Counted from the stretch's first letter, positions 45,904 through 55,223 are shown. The stretch is 64,000 nt of DNA from Spirosoma taeanense (GCF_013127955.1 NZ_CP053435.1:496001-560000); one strand, 5' to 3'. Notes: generated by a model not told the origin, from the letters alone. Made by a program: numbers and translations.

Positions 45904-48609
45904 ATGAACAGAAAATTTACAGTATTCACCTGGGCAATGGTGTTGTCATTGACTGGATTAACCAGTCGTGCACAAACAAATTTACTCATCAATGGTCCAG
46001 CCTCAACTACGCCCGGAGCTGCCAACACGTTTGTGGGCGTGAATGCGGGTAACACGGCGGTTACCGGAGTGAATAACACGCTGGTGGGTAACGCGGCAGG
46101 TCAGTCGGTTACCGGAGGAAACGCTAACTCATTCTTCGGACAGGCGGCTGGTACCGCTAACACGAATGGTTCACAGAACAGTTTTTTCGGTGTATCGGCC
46201 GGAAACGCTAACCAGACGGGGAGCTTCAATACGTTCATGGGAGTTAGTGCCGGCGCCAGTAACACGGTTGGCAGCTATAATGCGTTTGTGGGCTATTCTG
46301 CCGGAAACAAAAATCAGACGGGTAGTTATAATACTTTCCTGGGGCCGTGGGCAGGCTACAATAACACTGCAACCAGTAATAACGTCATTATTGGCGACTC
46401 GGCCGGTTTCAATAATGCTCAGAACGGGAACGTCTTTATTGGATCCAAAGCCGGTATTCGAAATACGGTAGGAGCCAGCAACGTATTTATTGGTGGTCAG
46501 GCTGGTATTAGCAACCTGGACGGCAATTTTAACACCTTTGTTGGGAATCAGGCCGGTGTCCGGCACACGTCCGGCATTGAGAACGTAATGCTGGGCTACT
46601 GGTCTGGCTTTAACACCACTACCGGCAACAGCAATACCTTTCTGGGGACCTACACCGGGTATAGCAACACAACGGGAACCAACAACGCATTTATTGGCAC
46701 ATCTGCCGGGTATTCGAATACCACCGGCATCAATAACGTAGCGATTGGCAGCCAGGCGGGTTATCGGAATACAACCGGCGGTTCGAATACATTCATTGGT
46801 AACTCAGCCGGAACCAATAACACAACGGGAACAAGCAATGCCTTCATTGGCACGCAGGCCGGTAATAACAGCACAATCGGCAACAACAACGCGTTTATCG
46901 GCAATCAGGCAGGTTATGGAAATACATCCGGTTCAGACAATGCTTTTGTTGGTACGCAGGCCGGTTTTAACAACTCTACTGGCAATCAGAACGCCTTTAT
47001 CGGTTCGTTCGCTGGCTTAAACAATACATCGGGTAACAGCAACGTATCGGTTGGCGTCAATGCCGGCTACTCAAACACAAGTGGTAACAACAATGCCTTT
47101 GTTGGGAATCAGGCCGGGTTCGGCAACACGACCGGCAGTGGCAATGCGTTCTTCGGCTATCAGGCAGGTTTGAACGCACAGACCGGCAACAACAACACCT
47201 TTATCGGCAATTCGGCAGGATACACGAATAATGCGGGCGATCGGAACGTCATGATGGGCTACCAGGCCGGTTATCTGAACACGTCTGGTGCCAGTAATAC
47301 CTTTGTTGGCTACCAGGCTGGTAACCGGAATACGACCGGAGCCAGCAACGTTGTGATGGGAATGAACGCCGGGTACTTTAATCAGACCGGTTCCAACAAC
47401 ATCACCATTGGTGATAGTGCCGGGTTTAACAACACGGCTGCCGGCAACCTGATTATTGGCTCGAAAGCCGGGTTTAACCTGACAACGGGTAATCAGAACA
47501 CCTTTGTTGGGTTTCAGGCCGGATACAGCACGTCCAGCTCAGCGAACGTATTCATCGGTTATCTGGCTGGCCGGCGAAATACGACGGGTAATTTCAATAC
47601 GTTTCTGGGTGTGCAGGCTGGGTTTAACAACAGTACGGGCTCCAGTAACTTCATGATGGGGACGAACGCGGGTTATGGCAACTCGACGGGAACGGCTAAC
47701 TTCTTCCTGGGCGATAACGCCGGATACTCCAACTCAAGCGGGAGCTTCAACGTGTATCTGGGCGCTAATGCCGGTAACGGTCCCAGCGTCAATGGAGATA
47801 ACAACCTGGCGATTGGTTTTGATGCCGGCCGGAATAACAACCTGGGCATTAACAACACGTTCTTAGGGTTCCGGGCGGACGCGGGTGCCAACCGCCTGAC
47901 GAATGCCACTGCTATCGGCTCCAACGCGAAAGTTCTGGCCAGTAACGCCATTGTGCTCGGCGACAATAGCACCAATGTAGGCATCGGTGTGGGCGCTCCG
48001 ACAACGAAACTTCATATCGTGAGCAGCACAACCGGCACAAGTGGATTGCGGCTTGCCAGTATAACCTCGGCCACCAGCACCTCAGTGAACGCCAGCAAGT
48101 TCCTGACCGTCGACGGAACCGGAAACGTTATCCTGGCCAATGTCGCTTCAGGGGCGCGGCAGGCCGCGGGCGCTGAAGCGGTGGAGTCGCTCTGGGAACG
48201 CAAAGGCAACTACCTGCTCAGCCGTCAGGGTGAGGGGCTCATCATCGGCTCGGGCGTGCAGAAGACGCCGGCCGACTACAACCTGTTTGTCTCCAAGGGC
48301 ATTCTGACTGAGAAGGTCAAGGTGGCCGTACGCAACAGCTCGGACTGGAGCGACTATGTGTTTGGGTCGGGCTATGCGCTTCGTCCGCTGGGGGAGGTGG
48401 AGCGGTACGTGAAGGCCAACAAGCATCTGCCGGGTGTGCCCTCGGCCGCGGAGGTGGTTAGGGAGGGGGTTGATCTGGCCCGCATGGATGCCAAGCTGCT
48501 GGAGAAGGTCGAAGAGCTCACGCTTTACGTAATCCAACTACAGAAAGAGAATCAGCAAATGAAGCACCAGATCAAGCGGCTGAACACTAAGTTGAAACCC
48601 CGTCGCTAG
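45904..48609 (+). CDS. Secreted 17-residue-repeat fibre protein 3 (37 units)
   Basis: 901 aa from the ATG at 45904; a TTG four codons upstream is less likely. The signal peptide ends SRAQ. About 37 units of 17 residues fill positions 41-667, the longest of the three. The units vary at codon level, so they are not the product of very recent slippage. The YadA-like NATAIGSNAKVLASNAIVLG, the conserved C-terminal domain and a coiled coil (KLLEKVEELTLYVIQLQKENQ, split here) follow. The C-terminal domain DNA is almost identical to that of protein 1. Confidence 0.85.
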   Translation: MNRKFTVFTWAMVLSLTGLTSRAQTNLLINGPASTTPGAANTFVGVNAGNTAVTGVNNTLVGNAAGQSVTGGNANSFFGQAAGTANTNGSQNSFFGVSAGNANQTGSFNTFMGVSAGASNTVGSYNAFVGYSAGNKNQTGSYNTFLGPWAGYNNTATSNNVIIGDSAGFNNAQNGNVFIGSKAGIRNTVGASNVFIGGQAGISNLDGNFNTFVGNQAGVRHTSGIENVMLGYWSGFNTTTGNSNTFLGTYTGYSNTTGTNNAFIGTSAGYSNTTGINNVAIGSQAGYRNTTGGSNTFIGNSAGTNNTTGTSNAFIGTQAGNNSTIGNNNAFIGNQAGYGNTSGSDNAFVGTQAGFNNSTGNQNAFIGSFAGLNNTSGNSNVSVGVNAGYSNTSGNNNAFVGNQAGFGNTTGSGNAFFGYQAGLNAQTGNNNTFIGNSAGYTNNAGDRNVMMGYQAGYLNTSGASNTFVGYQAGNRNTTGASNVVMGMNAGYFNQTGSNNITIGDSAGFNNTAAGNLIIGSKAGFNLTTGNQNTFVGFQAGYSTSSSANVFIGYLAGRRNTTGNFNTFLGVQAGFNNSTGSSNFMMGTNAGYGNSTGTANFFLGDNAGYSNSSGSFNVYLGANAGNGPSVNGDNNLAIGFDAGRNNNLGINNTFLGFRADAGANRLTNATAIGSNAKVLASNAIVLGDNSTNVGIGVGAPTTKLHIVSSTTGTSGLRLASITSATSTSVNASKFLTVDGTGNVILANVASGARQAAGAEAVESLWERKGNYLLSRQGEGLIIGSGVQKTPADYNLFVSKGILTEKVKVAVRNSSDWSDYVFGSGYALRPLGEVERYVKANKHLPGVPSAAEVVREGVDLARMDAKLLEKVEELTLYVIQLQKENQQMKHQIKRLNTKLKPRR
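48061..48528 (+). repeat. 468-bp near-identical tract, copy B
   Basis: The partner of 41450-41917: same length, four synonymous differences, direct orientation, about 6.6 kb apart. Confidence 0.9.
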
Positions 48610-48635
48610 GTAACCCTTAAGCCAAAAAGTCTCGC

Positions 48636-48694
48636 ACACCGGACGTTTGACAGACACGGGCCCTAATAGCCTGGTCAGGTCAAACGTCCGGTGT
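48636..48694 (+). terminator. Long inverted repeat, probable terminator of repeat-protein gene 3
   Basis: Perfect 16-bp arms (48636-48651 ACACCGGACGTTTGAC and 48679-48694) with a 27-nt loop, 27 nt after the stop. Only TTGCAT follows, so it may instead be a transcript-stabilising hairpin or a protein site. Confidence 0.5.
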
Positions 48695-48798
48695 TTGCAT
48701 AGGTAAGCCGGGTAAAAGGAACGATAAAGAAGCCACTTCGCTAAGCGTATTGCATTGGTGCTGATCTGATTCGGGCGGTTAGTGTGTTGAAATACACG

Positions 48799-48806
48799 TA
48801 CCTTTG
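48799..48806 (+). promoter_or_regulatory. Candidate -7 box for the GT-C-like membrane protein gene
   Basis: TACCTTTG matches TAnnTTTG exactly and lies 32 nt before the ATG at 48838. No clean -33 element is seen. Because it falls inside the longer open frame (GTG at 48784), it supports the ATG as the true start. Confidence 0.4.
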
Positions 48807-48837
48807 TGCCCAGATTATTTGTGAGGTTACTGATTTT

Positions 48838-51387
48838 ATGCGTTTAACCCGCTTTTCGTTCTGGTTACCTGTCTGTATCGCGTTTTTTGCTTTTTGCTGC
48901 CTTGTTGATCTGGTTTTACTAACCATTGACGGAGACCACGCGCTGCCCGTTGAGGTGCAGTTGACCACGGTAACCGCCAGATCAGTAACCGCCATTGATG
49001 TGTACCGGATTTCACCAGGCGGTACCCCCAGCCTGCTGACCCTGAAACGTACTGGGTCAGCCAACCAGCTTTTCGTTCGCAGTGAAGCAGGCAATCTGTA
49101 CTATAAAGGTCTTCAGCTAACTATACCTGATAGTGTATTACCCGCAGTTCGGCAGGTTGGTGTACGCGTAGGTGACCGGCTGTTTGCTTATTTGCCCGCT
49201 GAGGTGGTTGGTTCCTGGCAGGTGACAGAACGTGTGGACGGCAGGACAACTTATGCATTTCCGGCAGAGGTTGTGGGTGTAACCTCCTTTATTCCGGTGT
49301 TTCAGAATGTGTTTAACTGGGCAGGTGACCCCCGGCTGATTCAGGCTGTTATCCTGAATAATCTGCCTATACTGGCGCTGTTGCTGATCGTAGCGGGTTT
49401 ATACTCGAAACGGGGTCAACGCTTTCAACGGGTTTTTCAGGATGCGCTGCTGGCTCATCAGGGAAACCGGGCTGTGGGAGTAGCCGTTGTAGGCGCTGTT
49501 CTCTACCGGATGCCCTACGAACTGCAACCCATTGAGACAGGCGTAGATCCATCGTGGATACTGGGGCTGAACTGGGCCAGCAATGAAGGCTTCCGCTGGG
49601 GACAGGACTTTGTCTTTACGTATGGGCCATACTACTGGCTTATGGTACCGAACCTATTACTGCGTCAGCCGGTACTGCTTCTATCCTTTGGGCTAACGCT
49701 GCTCATTTTTGGGTTTTCCATCGGGATTATTGTCCGGCAGCTCCTTAATCAGCTCCGGGCTAACCGGTTGACAGTTCCCATCGCTGCGCTGCTGCTGCTG
49801 CTGCTGTTCCTGGCAGACTACAGCGTGATGGATGCCGTTGTCGTGGGCGTTCTGCTGTTACTTGTCAGGGGGCGGCATAGTCATTACCTGAGTCATACGC
49901 TGCCCGCTGCTACTTTGCTGGCTTTGCTGTCGCTGACCAAGTTTAGCTACTTCGCCGTTGCACTCGTGATGTTGATAGTTCATAGTCTTGCTTGTGTAAC
50001 TGAACGGGACGTACGAGTACCTATCCGGGTGTGGTTAACCTATCTGAGCGCAGGGGTCCTGCTTTGGCTGGCGGCTGGTCAGCCGCTGCCGGGTCTGGTG
50101 GGGTATATTACGGGTGGCTTTGATATCGCCAGTGGTTATTCGGAAGCTATGGCCACGCCTTTGTGGAATGAAAACAGTACTCTGGTGGTCAACAGCGTTG
50201 GACTTCTGTTTCTGGCTGCCGCTGTTATACTACTGGCGGGTATCGGACTGATTTTGCTACTGGCTTTTCTGAAATCAAAAGACTGGCTGTTTGCCCTACT
50301 GCTAACTACGCCTATTTTATTTCTGGCTTTTAAAGAAGGCTATATCCGCTTCGACCGGATTCACTTCTCTCAATTCTTTGAGCAGTGGCTCGTCGTCATA
50401 ATTGGCGTTTACCTGCTCGCCTATCCCTGGACCGCACGATTATTTGTACGTGGGTTTGCAGGACTTTCCCTTGTTGCCACGCTGGCTATCATTGGCTTTC
50501 GGGCTCCGCATTATTCTGCCGATCTGGCAGGCGTATTCAGCGCATCAGTTCGGGAGGATCGTTTGCTGGCAGCCCGTCAGCAGCTCCGGGCCGTGCATGG
50601 GCTGGACACAGCGCTGGTGCAGGAACTGAATGCCAGTCAGTCAGCCGACGTGCTTCCCTGGGACATTACGCTGCTTTATGCTTATGAACTCCCCTGGCGG
50701 CCCCGGCCCATTATCCAGTCCTATGCCGCCTTTACGACTAAGCTCGACAGTCTGAACACGCAGTCGTACCGGCAGGCTGATGCGCCTGAGCAACTGCTTT
50801 ACTCATTCAAGGCTATAGATAATCGGTATCCACTCTTCGACGAGCCAATGCTGTTCGCGGAGTTGATGCGTCGGTACCGTACTGTTGGCTGTCATGGCGA
50901 TGCATTTCTGCTTCTGCGAAAACGTCAGCAACCTACCCCTGCTCCTGACCGGCAGTCCGTTTCCAGTCATTTGGTAAAATTCGGTCAGAATGTAAATGTG
51001 CCTCGCCTGCCGAATCAACTGGTTTTCGCAAAGATTGATATCAACTTAACCCTTCTGGGGCGAGTGCTCAATTTCCTGTACAAAGTGCCGCCTTTACAGA
51101 TCGAGTTTGTCACTACCACCGACGCTACACCCCGGCAGGCGCGTCTGGTCCGGCGAACGGCTACCGATGGCCTGCTCGTATCAACTTACCTGAAAGACTT
51201 AGAATCGGTGCAGCAACTGTTTGACGGCCGGAGTGCAGCTAATGTCCGATCGTTAACCCTGATTGGTAATTCGTGGGTCTACCAGCCGACCGTCGCTCTG
51301 GCGTTTTATAGCCAGCCAATAATTACGTCAGACAGCACTTCGCAGGCAACGGAGCCTCTGGTTGCCAACGGGACCTTGTCTGAATAG
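48838..51387 (+). CDS. Large polytopic membrane protein, GT-C-like
   Basis: 849 aa from the ATG at 48838. The N-terminal membrane segment (about 6-28) is followed by an extracytoplasmic domain of about 150 residues. Then come about 10-12 hydrophobic segments and a C-terminal soluble part of about 270 residues. The loop ETGVDPSWILGLNWASNEGFRWGQDFVFTYGPYYWL (given here only by its motifs DPSW and FTYGP) resembles a group of uncharacterised GT-C-like membrane proteins with a conserved acidic residue in the first outer loop. It may add a sugar from a lipid donor on the periplasmic side. The activity is not proven, and the family has no settled name. Confidence 0.65.
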   Translation: MRLTRFSFWLPVCIAFFAFCCLVDLVLLTIDGDHALPVEVQLTTVTARSVTAIDVYRISPGGTPSLLTLKRTGSANQLFVRSEAGNLYYKGLQLTIPDSVLPAVRQVGVRVGDRLFAYLPAEVVGSWQVTERVDGRTTYAFPAEVVGVTSFIPVFQNVFNWAGDPRLIQAVILNNLPILALLLIVAGLYSKRGQRFQRVFQDALLAHQGNRAVGVAVVGAVLYRMPYELQPIETGVDPSWILGLNWASNEGFRWGQDFVFTYGPYYWLMVPNLLLRQPVLLLSFGLTLLIFGFSIGIIVRQLLNQLRANRLTVPIAALLLLLLFLADYSVMDAVVVGVLLLLVRGRHSHYLSHTLPAATLLALLSLTKFSYFAVALVMLIVHSLACVTERDVRVPIRVWLTYLSAGVLLWLAAGQPLPGLVGYITGGFDIASGYSEAMATPLWNENSTLVVNSVGLLFLAAAVILLAGIGLILLLAFLKSKDWLFALLLTTPILFLAFKEGYIRFDRIHFSQFFEQWLVVIIGVYLLAYPWTARLFVRGFAGLSLVATLAIIGFRAPHYSADLAGVFSASVREDRLLAARQQLRAVHGLDTALVQELNASQSADVLPWDITLLYAYELPWRPRPIIQSYAAFTTKLDSLNTQSYRQADAPEQLLYSFKAIDNRYPLFDEPMLFAELMRRYRTVGCHGDAFLLLRKRQQPTPAPDRQSVSSHLVKFGQNVNVPRLPNQLVFAKIDINLTLLGRVLNFLYKVPPLQIEFVTTTDATPRQARLVRRTATDGLLVSTYLKDLESVQQLFDGRSAANVRSLTLIGNSWVYQPTVALAFYSQPIITSDSTSQATEPLVANGTLSE

Positions 51388-51473
51388 TGATCCGTTTGGT
51401 AAGGAAAGCCGGGTTTTTGTCTTCCATTTTGTACTATACCATGACAACAGGCCGTTAAGGGCCGAAAAGGTTG

Positions 51474-51481
51474 TATCTTTG
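51474..51481 (+). promoter_or_regulatory. Candidate -7 box for the GT8-like gene
   Basis: TATCTTTG matches TAnnTTTG exactly, 19 nt before the ATG at 51500. No clean -33 element. It lies inside a longer open frame and supports the ATG at 51500. Confidence 0.35.
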
Positions 51482-51499
51482 GCTACCAAATTTGGATGT

Positions 51500-52864
51500 A
51501 TGCGTAAAGCTGTCTTTTCGATTGTTGCCAAAAACTATATCCCGATGGCCAACGCCCTCGGTGATTCGATTAAAGCGCAACACCCCGATGTGCCGTTTTA
51601 TATTGTTGTCGCGGATCAGGAAGATGGTGTCATCCGGTTCGATGAACAGCGCTATCCGGTCGTTCAGGCTAGCCAGCTGGGTATTGATCGGGCAGGTAGT
51701 GGCCAGCTGGCAGAGATGGCCTTTAAGTACAATGTTACGGAGTTCTGCACCGCTCTGAAGCCCTTCGCCTTTGACTTTTTTTTTGAACAGGGCTTCGAAC
51801 AGGTCATTTACTTCGATCCCGACATTTATGTGTTTGCGAGTTTGGACGCCATATTCGACCGGCTTAATCAGGCATCCGTTGTGGTGACGCCCCATGTCTG
51901 CACCATGCAGAGCCAGTATACCGGGCTGGTGCCGGAGGGGATGCTGATGCACGTAGGCATTTTTAATTTTGGCTTCTGCGCCATTGCCAGCAGCGCCAAC
52001 GGGCGCCGGGTAGTTGAATGGTGGAAAATACGGTTAAAGGACCAGTGCTACGCCGATAAAATTGATGGACTTCATACCGATCAGAAGTGGATGGATTTTT
52101 TGCCCTCGCTGATTGAGGATCTGCATATCGAGCGCGGGTTAGGCTATAATCTGGCCATCTGGAACTGGCATGAACGCCGGATTGAAGCCCATAACGACGC
52201 GTTCTGGGTCGTTAATCGACTCGATGGCACCGGCCTGATGCCGCTCGTCTTTTTTCACTACTCCAATTTTCTGTTCAGTCAGGCCGCCGATCGTGACAAG
52301 TTCCGGCCTAAATACATCCAGAAGTTTCCGGATGTGTATGCCGCTGGTGATTACTACGCCAACCAACTGGCCAGGGAAGCCATCGGTGAATACAGTCGTC
52401 TGTATACGTACACGTACGCTACGTTCGACAATGGAACGCCGATCAGTCATTTTCATCGGCGTTTGTTCCGCCGTCTGCTTGAGTCAGGTTATCTATTTGC
52501 CGAGCCGTTCCGAACGGGTACTGCCGGCTCATTTTACGATCTTCTAAAAAAGAATAACCTGGTCAGCAAGCCTGGTCAGCAGGCAGGCGGAAAGCAAAAC
52601 GAAGAAAACTTCGCCGGATTTGAGCAGAAACTGGCTTATATCCAGCGTATTGCCCGGCTTATAAAAGGCGTAATCGGCATGGATCGGTACGCTCTGCTGT
52701 GCAAATTTGCGCAACGGTTTGTGCGGCCGGAGAACCAAACGTTCCTGATTAATGAAGTTGGGAACCGGATTCCATTCTATAACGAGAACCGATACATCAA
52801 TTGGGAGGTATCGTCCGAGCAACCAACGCATCAGCCGTCGCTCGAACGAACCGCAAACGATTAG
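51500..52864 (+). CDS. Glycosyltransferase, GT-A fold, GT8-like
   Basis: 454 aa from the ATG at 51500 (MRKAVFSIVAKNYIPMANAL); the frame is open to 51362 but the conserved start is here. VIYFDPDIYVF holds the DxD-type metal site (Asp106-Pro-Asp108), and ALKPFAFDFFFEQGFEQ precedes it as in sugar transferases of the GT8/DUF type. LHTDQKWMDFLPSL and YNLAIWNWHER are conserved later. The C-terminal 130 residues are helical and unknown. It likely adds one sugar of the repeat unit. Confidence 0.8.
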   Translation: MRKAVFSIVAKNYIPMANALGDSIKAQHPDVPFYIVVADQEDGVIRFDEQRYPVVQASQLGIDRAGSGQLAEMAFKYNVTEFCTALKPFAFDFFFEQGFEQVIYFDPDIYVFASLDAIFDRLNQASVVVTPHVCTMQSQYTGLVPEGMLMHVGIFNFGFCAIASSANGRRVVEWWKIRLKDQCYADKIDGLHTDQKWMDFLPSLIEDLHIERGLGYNLAIWNWHERRIEAHNDAFWVVNRLDGTGLMPLVFFHYSNFLFSQAADRDKFRPKYIQKFPDVYAAGDYYANQLAREAIGEYSRLYTYTYATFDNGTPISHFHRRLFRRLLESGYLFAEPFRTGTAGSFYDLLKKNNLVSKPGQQAGGKQNEENFAGFEQKLAYIQRIARLIKGVIGMDRYALLCKFAQRFVRPENQTFLINEVGNRIPFYNENRYINWEVSSEQPTHQPSLERTAND

Positions 52865-52873
52865 GGACCTGGC

Positions 52874-54013
52874 ATGAATGTTTCTCTTCCCGTACTCAGA
52901 TCGGCTAATCTGACCCGAATATTCTGGCATGTACTGTTCTATACGGTGGTGTGCTATGGGTTTCACCGGTACCTGTTTAAGTACAGTCACGGCGCTTTTG
53001 CCAAGGAAGGGTATCAGCAAACGCCCCTGATCTGGCAGGCTGGTAAGTTTGTGCTGGTTGCCGTAATGATGGGTTTGATCTATCTGAACAGCCGGTTTAC
53101 AGCCCGCATTTCGACAAGGCTACTGCTTATCTACGCGTTCCTAGCGGTTGTCCTGATCGTTAACATCGGTTCTATCGTCCTGTATCAGGAGGTAATGACG
53201 GATGAGCTGGAATACCTGATTTATGCCACCCTGCTGCTGCCCCTGGCGTTTGTAACCCGGGACGATCTGCAGGTGCTGGCCGATGAGATTGACCCGATTC
53301 TAAACGTATCCCAGTATATCTTCATCGCATCCAACTGGATTGTGATTTTCAACTATTTCGCGTTTCGCATTATTCCGTTTCATGCCTATGAGGGCGTACT
53401 GATGCGGTTTGGCGGACTATGGGACGACCCGAATACATTTGCTATTTTCAGCGTATTCCTGATGGGCTACGCCATGCTTAAAAAACAGTACGTTCTGGTT
53501 ACGCTGCATACGATCAACGTGTTGCTGACCATATCGCTCAATGGGTATCTGTTATTGCTCGCTTTTGGCAGCTACTGGCTTCTGAACAGCAGCAAAAACC
53601 GGATACTATATGTAGGGTTATTCTCTATTCTGCTGGGTTTCATCGCGGTGCTGGTCTTTTACAACCTCGATTACGCGATTCAGATTTATGAAGCCAAACA
53701 GGAGTCGATCGATCAGCACTCCAGCATTGTGAACATGGCGTTTTATGGGATTCCACTGCTGCAGCCTATTGAATTCCATGAAACTTGGTTTTTGAGCGAG
53801 AACGTCAATTACTTTCCGTTTTCAGTGCCGTTTACGGTCGCCATGATCGTTATTTTCATTCGTTTTTTTCTGTTCAGGCCCCGCAGTATGCAGCGGCTAC
53901 TGTTCATTATATTTTTCATAACCAGTTTATTCCTGCCATTTCTGTACATGTTCCCGGTCAACTTTATTGCCTTGTTGTTCCTGGTGCTATACACGAAAGG
54001 CGTTCAGTTTTAA
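52874..54013 (+). CDS. Wzy-like polysaccharide polymerase (O-antigen ligase family type)
   Basis: 379 aa, about 10 hydrophobic segments. The periplasmic loop with RFGGLWDDPNTFAIF is the typical Arg-containing motif of O-antigen polymerases and ligases, and a second loop lies at about 275-310. In this locus a polymerase is expected, as flippase, chain-length protein and export protein are all present. It starts 9 nt after the GT8-like gene and its end is 10 nt before the next gene, so it is in one operon. Confidence 0.75.
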   Translation: MNVSLPVLRSANLTRIFWHVLFYTVVCYGFHRYLFKYSHGAFAKEGYQQTPLIWQAGKFVLVAVMMGLIYLNSRFTARISTRLLLIYAFLAVVLIVNIGSIVLYQEVMTDELEYLIYATLLLPLAFVTRDDLQVLADEIDPILNVSQYIFIASNWIVIFNYFAFRIIPFHAYEGVLMRFGGLWDDPNTFAIFSVFLMGYAMLKKQYVLVTLHTINVLLTISLNGYLLLLAFGSYWLLNSSKNRILYVGLFSILLGFIAVLVFYNLDYAIQIYEAKQESIDQHSSIVNMAFYGIPLLQPIEFHETWFLSENVNYFPFSVPFTVAMIVIFIRFFLFRPRSMQRLLFIIFFITSLFLPFLYMFPVNFIALLFLVLYTKGVQF

Positions 54014-54023
54014 GCCTGCCGTA

Positions 54024-55139
54024 ATGATTCGTTTTTGTGCCGACGTTCGTATGATTCACAATTCCGGGATTGGGGTATACATCCGTCAGTATATCCGGCA
54101 TATTCTTGAAGCGGATCAGTACATGATTACGCTGCTGGGACGTCGTACAGAGCTGGATCGCCACTTTGGGATGTTTACGAACTGGCAGCATATTGAAGCC
54201 GACTTTCCAATTTATTCGGTACAGGAACAGCTAAAGTTGCCCTTTCTGGTGCCGGAGTGCGATATCTTCTGGTCGCCCCATTATAACATTCCACTGCTTC
54301 CTATTCGGGCCCGCAAGCATCTGGCCACGATTCCCGACGTATTTCATCTGGCGTTCTACCATACGCTCAGCGCAGCGCAGAAAGTGTACGCCAAGGTTGT
54401 TGCCAATGCCGCCGTTCGAAAGCCGGATTTGGTGACAACCATTTCGCATTACTCGAAGCAGGAAATTGTGTCATTAACCGGAGGCAGGGCCGATAAAATC
54501 AAGGTGATCCATTTGGGGATTGATCAGGCGCTTTTCCGGCCGGTGACTGACCTGGCAACCCGGCAGCGGGTTCGGGAGCAGTATCAACTGCCAGACCGCT
54601 TTATCCTGTTTGTCGGAAACGTCAAACCAAATAAGAACCTGCGCAGTTTGGTAGAAGCCTTTTCGACGTTACTGACCGAGCTCCCCGATGTTTATTTGAT
54701 GATTGTAGGCAAGAAGGAAGGTTTTATTACGCTGGACAGCAGTCTTTTTGAACGGATTGAGGCCGACCCGGCTTTGGCCGAACGGGTACGCTTCACGGGT
54801 TACGTCGAGACAAACGATTTACCGGTTCTGTACAGTCTGGCAACTCTTTTTGCCTTTCCGTCCATATACGAGGGGTTTGGTTTTCCTCCCCTCGAAGCCA
54901 TGGCGTGCGGTTGTCCAGTGGTTGCGTCGAAGGTAACCAGCATTCCTGAGATTTGTGGCGACGCGGTTTATTACGTTGACCCTCTCAGCCCGGCTAGTAT
55001 AGCCGAAGGGTTACGAGCCGTAGCAACGGATGAAGGATTGCAAAAGCGGCTCGTTGAGGCAGGTAACCACCAGTACCGTCAGTACAACTGGCAGCATTCG
55101 TCGAATCAATTTATTGAAACTATAAACGAACTGGTTTGA
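54024..55139 (+). CDS. Glycosyltransferase, GT4 type (mannosyl/rhamnosyl-type)
   Basis: 371 aa from the ATG at 54024 (MIRFCADVRMIHNSGIGVYI, the usual GT4 start with the glycine loop). FVGNVKPNKNLRSLVEAF starts the second Rossmann domain, and PSIYEGFGFPPLEAMACGC gives the ExxxxxxxE donor-binding motif. It lies 10 nt after the Wzy-like gene. Donor sugar unknown; mannose is common for this type. Confidence 0.92.
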   Translation: MIRFCADVRMIHNSGIGVYIRQYIRHILEADQYMITLLGRRTELDRHFGMFTNWQHIEADFPIYSVQEQLKLPFLVPECDIFWSPHYNIPLLPIRARKHLATIPDVFHLAFYHTLSAAQKVYAKVVANAAVRKPDLVTTISHYSKQEIVSLTGGRADKIKVIHLGIDQALFRPVTDLATRQRVREQYQLPDRFILFVGNVKPNKNLRSLVEAFSTLLTELPDVYLMIVGKKEGFITLDSSLFERIEADPALAERVRFTGYVETNDLPVLYSLATLFAFPSIYEGFGFPPLEAMACGCPVVASKVTSIPEICGDAVYYVDPLSPASIAEGLRAVATDEGLQKRLVEAGNHQYRQYNWQHSSNQFIETINELV

Positions 55140-55223
55140 GTCTATAACAAATAGATACGTGATTTGCGCCGTTGAACCGGCTGGCAAATCAGAAGTTGGC
55201 AACCAGTTTTGATTAGAGCATCT

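Noticed and set aside
40427..47911. Regular repeats of about 51 bp that look like a tandem or CRISPR-type array
   Set aside because: They are in frame in three long coding sequences, vary at codon level, and code for a clear 17-residue protein repeat.
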